Made by a program: the position numbers and the translations under genes
Notes under the pieces: generated by a model
What the model saw: the letters and a program-made list of their open reading frames with translations, nothing else
Databases searched by the model: none
Told to the model about the DNA's origin: nothing
Source: Rhizobiaceae bacterium
Lineage (GTDB): Bacteria > Pseudomonadota > Alphaproteobacteria > Rhizobiales > Rhizobiaceae
Assembly: GCA_028865845.1 (NCBI GenBank)
Contig: JAGWJK010000298.1
Span: forward strand, 1-6,073
Reading direction: 5' to 3'
DNA: 6,073 nucleotides
In this document: positions 1 through 5,012 of the stretch, one piece after another
Position numbering within the stretch: the stretch's first letter is position 1
How the letters are laid out: every line of letters begins with the position of its first letter

Positions 1-333
1 ACCGTCGACACGTTGACCGGTTCGATCGGCATCCGCGTCGAATATGCGATGCCAACCGACTGGGGCGTGTTCTCGCCGAAAGCCAGGGTCGAGTATGGTC
101 ATGACTTTGCCGGCAACAGCCGCGTGGCGCTCTCCTATGCCGACCGGTCGGGTGGGCAGAGCTACAATCTCGACACCGAAGGCACCGGCGACGACTTCGT
201 CGATCTCGAATTCGGCGCTGACTTCAAGATCGGCGACGAATGGACCATCGGCCTCGACTACGGCGCAACGCTTGCCCAATCCGGCGGATCGGTGCCGCAA
301 CAGGTCAGGATCAATATCGGCGCCAAATTCTGA
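1..333 (+). CDS. Autotransporter beta-barrel protein, C-terminal fragment (5' end outside window)
   Basis: The reading frame is open from base 1 to the TGA at 331-333, giving 110 residues. The true start lies upstream; the in-frame TTG at base 13 is only an internal Leu codon. The sequence alternates polar and hydrophobic residues in short blocks (for example IGIRVEY, KARVEYGHDF, RVALSY, WTIGLDYGATL), as expected for amphipathic outer-membrane beta strands. It ends in VRINIGAKF with a terminal Phe, the usual C-terminal recognition signal for the BAM assembly machinery. Gly-Asp-rich loops between strands fit extracellular or periplasmic turns. Family knowledge: autotransporter beta domains are about 260-280 residues, so this is roughly the last five or six strands of the translocator barrel. 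The passenger domain is not visible, so its role (adhesion, enzyme or other) is unknown. A plain outer-membrane porin of similar architecture is a less likely alternative. Confidence 0.8.
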   Translation, partial: TVDTLTGSIGIRVEYAMPTDWGVFSPKARVEYGHDFAGNSRVALSYADRSGGQSYNLDTEGTGDDFVDLEFGADFKIGDEWTIGLDYGATLAQSGGSVPQQVRINIGAKF

Positions 334-800
334 ACGGGGATTGCCGTCGACAATCTGAATAACGGCTGCCTGCTGGGTGGGATTATTCCATCATACGGCG
401 TTATTTCGATATCAGCAGCGGACGGGAAGGGTCTTCTCGTCCGCGACAATCTGAGCGTTGATTCTTCGGCTGCTATTGTCGGCGTGGACAATTATGATCG
501 GTAGTTCGGCCGCGGTTTCGCGTGGCAGTGCGGTCGTACCGACCCTCAGGCCAGCGTTGGTGCATCGATCACTCAAAGCACGGATTTTTGTCTTTGATGT
601 TGCAGCTACGCGATAGCTCTCGTGCAGCGGATGGATCTCGGGCGAGCGCATGCCTGCATTCGATTGAGGACGGTACATGCGATGGCGAGATCCGTCTGCT
701 GTGTTGGGAATGTGCGCGCCAGGCAGAGGCGCGAGCCGACATTGCGTTGATCGCGGTGCCTTGGCCAAAACTGCCGGTCTTTTCCGAGGCGAACGATCTA
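334..800. other. 467-base intergenic region between convergent genes, no convincing gene
   Basis: No reading frame here has both a plausible ribosome binding site and a recognisable protein. The longest frame lying wholly inside it (412-768, minus, TTG start, 118 codons) has no Shine-Dalgarno and resembles no family I know. Visible structure: a 12-bp hairpin at 418-444 (listed separately); a smaller GC-only stem, CGCGCC at 715-720 with GGCGCG at 728-733 and a 7-base loop, lying 67 bases past the MFS stop and without a U-tract; and an 11-base direct repeat, CGACAATCTGA, at 348-358 and 444-454. The second repeat copy is followed by a GACAAT/ATTGTC inverted pair (445-450, 475-480). No transposase remnant or tRNA was recognised. 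Confidence 0.6.
418..444 (+). terminator. Strong hairpin downstream of the autotransporter gene, candidate terminator or 3' end
   Basis: Bases 418-429 (GCGGACGGGAAG) pair with 433-444 (CTTCTCGTCCGC) around a three-base loop, giving a 12-bp stem with one G-U wobble (425-437). In minus-strand RNA the same position would be a C-A mismatch, so the fold is favoured in the plus-strand transcript. It begins 84 bases after the autotransporter stop. No T-run follows, so it is not a classical intrinsic terminator. It may be a Rho-associated or exonuclease-blocking 3' structure. Confidence 0.4.
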
Positions 801-2192
801 CTAGCTTGCTCTGCCGGCAAGAACATCACCGGCCGTTTTTGGTATCATGGTGAACGAGAAAAACGACAGAGCGGAGAAGAATCCGACGACCAGGAACGAT
901 GTTGAAAAAGCTTTTGCAGTCAAAGTGTCGGATTGGCCGGAGCAGAGCCTTAGAAGCGCCGCGGCGCCAGCCACCCCCATGCTTTGGGCGAGACGCTGCG
1001 CCATTTGCGATAGCGTCGTCGCATGGCTCATCTCGGACGGGTCGACGTCTGCAAAGGCAAGCGTATTGACGCTCGAAAACTGCAGAGCCCTGAACACGCC
1101 GCCGAGAAGGATCACCACCATTATCAGCGCCGGTGCCGTCTGCGGCGTGAAGAAGGCACAAAGAGCGATCGACGCGCTGGCGATCACTGCATTCCAACAA
1201 AGTACCGTGCGAAAACCGAAACGGCGGAGAATGCGCTTTGCCATCGTTCGCATGCCAAATGCGCCGATCGCCGAGACGAATGTGATCGTGCCAGATTGCA
1301 GCGGGGTATAACCAAAGATTTGCTGCATGAGCAGAGGTAACATGAAGGGTATCGCACCGAAACCCATGCGAAACAGCGTTCCTCCCAACAAACTTGATCG
1401 AAATGTCGGATAGCGGAACAGCGTAAGATCGAGGATCGCGTGGCGGTGACGCCGGGCGTAAAAGACATAGGCAACCAGCACTACTGTTCCGACGATAGAC
1501 AACAGCAGCGTGGATAGTCCTTTGCCATCCGAGAACAAATCGAAGCCGAAGATCACCGCCCCGATGCCGCATCCCGACAGGATGAAGCCGATCGTATCGA
1601 AGGGCTTGCTCTCACCAGGCGGAACGGGTTCGATGAACAGCAATGTCAGCACGATCCCAGCGATCCCGAAAGGCAGGTTAATCCAGAAGATCCAGCGCCA
1701 GGAGCTGATGCTGACGATGAAACCGCCGACCAACGGGCCGATTGTAGGACCGATCGCCGTTGGCATGCTCATAAGCAGCATGGCTGAAACCAGTTCGGCG
1801 CGCGGAACCGATCTGACGATGATGAGACGTGCCGTGGGTAGCATTAATGCGCCACCGAAGCCTTGTACAAGTCGCGCGATCACCAGCGTCGGCAAGTTGC
1901 TCGCCGCTGCGCAAAGCAAGGAGGCGAGCGTAAAAATGCCGATCGCACACGCGAACAGCTGCTGCGCGCCGACGCGATCCGCCAGCCACCCGCTGATCGG
2001 CAGGAAAATCCCAAGCGCCAGCAGATAGACCGTGATCGACGAGTGCAGACTGAGCGTGGAGACTTGCAAGGCGTCTGCTATGGATGGCAACGCAGTGGTG
2101 ACCGCGGTCGAATCGATCTGCTGCATTATGATCGCCGAGGCCACGATCAGCGGGATGAATTTCCGTGAATCCAATTCTGCTATCTCCAGCAC
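801..2192 (-). CDS. MFS transporter, DHA2 (EmrB/QacA-type) 14-helix drug-efflux family
   Basis: This 463-residue inner-membrane protein probably exports a small molecule in exchange for protons. About 14 hydrophobic segments can be counted from residue 12 to residue 450. DHA2 features seen: Asp27 in helix 1 within IDSTAVTTALPSIA; motif A GWLADRVGAQQLF at 68-80; motif B around Arg107 with VQGFGGA; antiporter motif C GPTIGPLVGG at 148-157; and WRWIFWINLPFG at 165-176. Length fits the family. The end of motif A lacks the usual basic residues (Gln77-Gln78). The start used is GTG at 2192-2190, 25 bases after the upstream ThDP gene's stop, with no clear Shine-Dalgarno in front. A TTG six codons later (2174-2172) has GGAG nine bases upstream and is a credible alternative that would remove only six residues. 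It is probably the last gene of the operon. The substrate is unknown; export of a product or inhibitor of the neighbouring pathway is inference. Confidence 0.88.
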   Translation of the reverse strand: MLEIAELDSRKFIPLIVASAIIMQQIDSTAVTTALPSIADALQVSTLSLHSSITVYLLALGIFLPISGWLADRVGAQQLFACAIGIFTLASLLCAAASNLPTLVIARLVQGFGGALMLPTARLIIVRSVPRAELVSAMLLMSMPTAIGPTIGPLVGGFIVSISSWRWIFWINLPFGIAGIVLTLLFIEPVPPGESKPFDTIGFILSGCGIGAVIFGFDLFSDGKGLSTLLLSIVGTVVLVAYVFYARRHRHAILDLTLFRYPTFRSSLLGGTLFRMGFGAIPFMLPLLMQQIFGYTPLQSGTITFVSAIGAFGMRTMAKRILRRFGFRTVLCWNAVIASASIALCAFFTPQTAPALIMVVILLGGVFRALQFSSVNTLAFADVDPSEMSHATTLSQMAQRLAQSMGVAGAAALLRLCSGQSDTLTAKAFSTSFLVVGFFSALSFFSFTMIPKTAGDVLAGRAS

Positions 2193-2217
2193 CGAAGCCC
2201 GAGAGGCCGCTGCCGTC

Positions 2218-3897
2218 TCATTGCGCCAGTGCCGCAGCTCTGATCTCAGTCAGCGACCGGTTCGCCGTCAGAGCATCAGGGTCGGTTTTGACGTGAATAA
2301 GGGCGAGTTTGCCGGATGCCTCGGCTCGTCTGAAGGACGTCGAAAAGTCTTCCGTGCGATCGACATATTCGGTGTGGGCGCCATACGCTTTCCCGAGCGT
2401 GACAAAATCCGGGTTGATGAGATCCGTCGCAATTGGTCTTCCTGGAAAACGGCTCTCCTGATGCATGCGGATTGTTCCCAACATACCGTTGTCGATGACT
2501 ACAAAAATCGGTGCTACCCCATATTGCATCGCAGTCGCCAGTTCCTGGCCGGTCATCATGAAATCACCGTCACCGGCTATGCAGACAACGTGGCGGTCCG
2601 GAAAACGCAATTTGGCTGCAACGGCTGCGGGAACGCCATATCCCATCGATCCGCTGGTAGGCGCCAGTTGTGTGCCGATTCGCCGATGGCGATGGAACCG
2701 GTGGAGCCATGCCGAAAAATTCCCCGCTCCGTTGGTCAGAATGGCCTCGTGGGGGAGGTACTCCCTCAACCAGATCAGGGCTTCACCGAGATTGAACGTG
2801 CCAGGCACGGTTTTTGGAACTTGCCAGGTCTCGTATTGCTTTCGTGCGGTCTCGGTCCGTTCCGCCCAGGTATCGCGTTTCAGGAGCGGCAGATCCTTGA
2901 GCATCGATGCAAAGCCCAGCGGCGTCGCATTGATGGACAGATCTGGCGTGTAAACGCGTCCGAGCTCGTCGGCGGCCGCATGGATGTGTATGAGCTTCTG
3001 GCGTGGTGCGGGTACCTCAAGCATCTCGTAGCCGCTGGAGGCAACCTCGCCCATCCGCGTTCCCAACAGAATGACGAGGTCGGAGTCCCCGACAGTCTTG
3101 CGCAGAACCGGATTAACCCCGAGGCCGATCTCGCCGATATAGCAGGGGTGGTCGTTGTTGAACTTGTCCTGACGCCGGAACGCAGCGATGGTTGGAATGG
3201 CATTGCGTTCGGCAAACGCTTCAACCGCGCTTTTCGCCTGATCCGTCCAGCGGCTACCGCCGACCACCATCACCGGCTTCTCGGCTTGCCTCAAAAGATC
3301 TGCGAACCACTGCATCTGGTCCGCCGACGGCGATATTTCGAAAGGAAGCACCCGCTTGGCTGCGGGCGGCGCGGCTTCGGCCACAAGCATATCTTCCGGC
3401 AAGGCGAGCACCACCGGGCCGGGGCGCCCAGAGGTCGCCACGGCAAAGGCACGCCCGATGAATTCGTGAACGCGGTCTGCCCGATCGATTTGTGCGACCC
3501 ATTTCGCCATTTGACCGAACATGCGCCGGTAGTCGATTTCCTGGAATCCCTCGCGCTCCATCACGTCGTTACCGACCTGGCCGATAAACAATATGACCGG
3601 CGTGGAATCCTGAAAGGCAACGTGGATACCGGCGCTGGCATTGGTTGCGCCTGGGCCGCGTGTCACCATGCATATCCCGGGCCGGCCGGTCAGTTTTGCG
3701 TCTGCCTCTGCCATCATGGCCGCTCCGCCTTCGTGCCGGCAGGTAATCGTGGAGATCGTATTTTTCACATCGGACAGGCCGTCCAATACGCCCAGATAGC
3801 TTTCTCCAGGCACGCAGAAGATCTTGTCGACACCCTGACTTACCAAAGCGTCGACCAGCAGCCGGGCTCCCGTCATCATGTTCTGGCGTATTGTCAT
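2218..3897 (-). CDS. Acetolactate-synthase-like thiamine diphosphate-dependent enzyme, specificity unknown
   Basis: This 559-residue cytoplasmic ThDP enzyme has the three-domain order of the acetohydroxyacid synthase/decarboxylase superfamily. The N-terminal pyrimidine domain (about 9-175) has HEGGAA with cofactor-activating Glu56, TRGPGATN (79-86) and FQEID (118-122). The central domain (about 193-330) includes FRRQDKFNNDHP (240-251) and LLGTRMGE (277-284). The C-terminal diphosphate domain (about 370-540) has GSMGYGVPAA (416-425) and the Mg/ThDP motif GDGDF (442-446) through Asn470. The family decarboxylates a 2-oxo acid and may join the product to an acceptor. His479 sits where biosynthetic AHAS has its acceptor-selecting Trp (RMHQ versus RQWQ), and no regulatory subunit gene is adjacent, so a housekeeping IlvB is unlikely. 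ATG 3897 is supported by AGGAG nine bases upstream. It lies between a TTT uptake system and an efflux gene, which suggests catabolism of an imported organic acid. The actual substrate cannot be stated. Confidence 0.9.
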   Translation of the reverse strand: MTIRQNMMTGARLLVDALVSQGVDKIFCVPGESYLGVLDGLSDVKNTISTITCRHEGGAAMMAEADAKLTGRPGICMVTRGPGATNASAGIHVAFQDSTPVILFIGQVGNDVMEREGFQEIDYRRMFGQMAKWVAQIDRADRVHEFIGRAFAVATSGRPGPVVLALPEDMLVAEAAPPAAKRVLPFEISPSADQMQWFADLLRQAEKPVMVVGGSRWTDQAKSAVEAFAERNAIPTIAAFRRQDKFNNDHPCYIGEIGLGVNPVLRKTVGDSDLVILLGTRMGEVASSGYEMLEVPAPRQKLIHIHAAADELGRVYTPDLSINATPLGFASMLKDLPLLKRDTWAERTETARKQYETWQVPKTVPGTFNLGEALIWLREYLPHEAILTNGAGNFSAWLHRFHRHRRIGTQLAPTSGSMGYGVPAAVAAKLRFPDRHVVCIAGDGDFMMTGQELATAMQYGVAPIFVVIDNGMLGTIRMHQESRFPGRPIATDLINPDFVTLGKAYGAHTEYVDRTEDFSTSFRRAEASGKLALIHVKTDPDALTANRSLTEIRAAALAQ

Positions 3898-3906
3898 TGA
3901 GACGGA

Positions 3907-3911
3907 CTCCT
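3907..3911 (-). promoter_or_regulatory. Ribosome binding site of the ThDP enzyme gene
   Basis: Read on the minus strand this is AGGAG, nine bases before the ATG at 3897-3895. It decides that start over the internal ATG codons at residues 7 and 8. Confidence 0.7.
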
Positions 3912-3954
3912 GAGGTGCGGATTGGCGTGTTGCAAAACGAGGGCAAAAGGTATG

Positions 3955-3975
3955 GACAGGCGAGAATCGCCTGTC
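3955..3975 (-). promoter_or_regulatory. Perfect 9-bp hairpin in the tctC to ThDP-gene gap, possible attenuator or processing site
   Basis: GACAGGCGA (3955-3963) and TCGCCTGTC (3967-3975) are exact inverted repeats around a 3-base loop. In the operon transcript the hairpin lies 41 bases after the tctC stop and 57 bases before the ThDP-gene ATG. On the minus strand it is followed by CATACCTTTTGCCC, so the nearest T-run is short and displaced, making it at best a leaky terminator. It could instead protect or process the tctAC messenger, or be a 21-bp operator for a dimeric regulator. No convincing -35/-10 pair was found in the 119-base gap, but a promoter cannot be excluded by eye. Confidence 0.5.
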
Positions 3976-4016
3976 GTTCGGCTATCGGGCGCCTCGTGCG
4001 ATGCCGAGCCTCTGGA

Positions 4017-5012
4017 TCAAGGCTTGATCAGATCCTTGTATTGCTTGAGCACGTCGAAGCTTGCATGCATCAACTGCGTCGTCTGTTCCTCACCGACCCA
4101 ATCGTCGCCCATTTTGTTGTCGGATAGGAACTTCTTGAAGCCTGGATCATCCATGGTTGCTTTGTAGGCGGTGATGAACTTGTCGTAGTCCTCAGAGTGT
4201 TTCGCCTTGAACTTGGCGGGAAACACAAATGTCCGTACCGAGCCAGGGATGATCGGCACCGAAGTGTTGTAGTTCTTTAGCACTTCATTGATCGGCGGGG
4301 CATCGTAGTCGGGCCGGCGGTGATCGAGGAAGACGGCGAGTGGCCGGATGAAATCGCGGATGAAGTCGGCGCCCTCAGCCTGCCCGATGTTGAAATCGAC
4401 CTGACCGCCCGCTAACGCCGTTCGCATGGCACCGGCGCCGTCAAAGGTGACGATGCGTACCGCATCGGCCGGAAGGCCCAGTGAATGCAACAGCGCCATC
4501 GTGGTGATGTGACCGACTGAACCGAAATCGACGCCCGTGCTGATCTTGCCCGGATTGGCGCGGATGGCGTCGATCAGATCCTTCGCCGTCTTCCACGGCC
4601 GATCCTTCGGAATCAAAAGTATCGTGTCGTCGGCCCATTGCGCATTGACGAAGGTGAAATCGTCGAGCGTGAAGGGCGCGTTGGTGACGAGAATGTTGAC
4701 CGGAATGAAGGGCGTCGCTGGCGTCAGCATGACGGTGTAGCCATCAGCCGGTTGCTGCAGGAACCAGGTTGTGCCGATCATGCCGCCTGCGCCGGCTCGG
4801 TCGATGACCGTCATCGGCTGGCCGAGATATTTCGGCATGTACTGGGCAAAGCCGCGTGCCATGCGATCGACACTACCGCCGGCATCGAACGGCACCAGAA
4901 TTGATATGGGTCGTCGCGGCCATTGGTCGGCTGCATGCGCCGTTCGCATGAGGTAGGGAGCCGTGAGTGCTGTCGCACCGATGGCTAAAAAGGATCTGCG
5001 GTTGATTGTCAT
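4017..5012 (-). CDS. tctC: TctC/Bug-family periplasmic solute-binding protein of a tripartite tricarboxylate transporter
   Basis: This 331-residue protein is the usual size for the family. The N-terminus MTINRRSFLAIG carries a twin-arginine-like motif (Arg5-Arg6, Phe8-Leu9), then a hydrophobic stretch and a likely AHA cleavage site near residue 27, so the mature protein should be periplasmic. Family-typical ligand-site segments are PFDAGGSVDRMAR (41-53), GAGGMIGT (74-81) with PADGYTVML (88-96), and FDGAGAMRTALAGGQVDF (190-207). Bug proteins bind carboxylates and related anions and deliver them to TctA/TctB. The start chosen is the ATG at 5012-5010: it overlaps the tctA stop as ATGA and has GGAGGA seven bases upstream. 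An open frame extends to 5078, but that would put 22 basic residues before the signal peptide and lacks a ribosome site. The symbol is a family-level name; the ligand is not known. No tctB lies between it and tctA. Confidence 0.9.
   Translation of the reverse strand: MTINRRSFLAIGATALTAPYLMRTAHAADQWPRRPISILVPFDAGGSVDRMARGFAQYMPKYLGQPMTVIDRAGAGGMIGTTWFLQQPADGYTVMLTPATPFIPVNILVTNAPFTLDDFTFVNAQWADDTILLIPKDRPWKTAKDLIDAIRANPGKISTGVDFGSVGHITTMALLHSLGLPADAVRIVTFDGAGAMRTALAGGQVDFNIGQAEGADFIRDFIRPLAVFLDHRRPDYDAPPINEVLKNYNTSVPIIPGSVRTFVFPAKFKAKHSEDYDKFITAYKATMDDPGFKKFLSDNKMGDDWVGEEQTTQLMHASFDVLKQYKDLIKP

Noticed and set aside
412..768. A 118-codon minus-strand frame inside the intergenic region, downstream of the MFS gene.
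   Set aside because: It has a TTG start with no Shine-Dalgarno, irregular composition, no recognisable motif, and runs through the 418-444 hairpin. It cannot be supported as a gene without homologues.
813..840. GCCGG/CCGGC stem followed by CGTTTTT on the plus strand, resembling an intrinsic terminator.
   Set aside because: The stem is only 5 bp with an 11-base loop, it lies inside the coding end of the MFS gene (residues near LAGRAS), and it is about 480 bases past the autotransporter stop. Coding constraint explains it adequately.
522..905. A 127-codon plus-strand frame crossing into the 3' end of the MFS gene.
   Set aside because: It overlaps about 100 bases of a well-supported gene on the opposite strand, has low-complexity polar ends and no family resemblance.
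2218..3897. Annotating the ThDP enzyme as biosynthetic acetolactate synthase IlvB.
   Set aside because: The acceptor-site Trp is His, no small regulatory subunit or other branched-chain amino acid gene is nearby, and the context is transport. The ALS-like label is kept without the symbol.
2032..3900. A 622-codon open frame on the plus strand, antisense to the ThDP gene and the start of the MFS gene.
   Set aside because: Its codon boundaries coincide exactly with those of the ThDP gene, so its stops would need TTA, CTA or TCA codons in that gene, which are rare in GC-rich genomes. The long open frame is therefore expected. The translation is rich in Arg, His and Cys with no domain, and the minus-strand protein is unmistakable.
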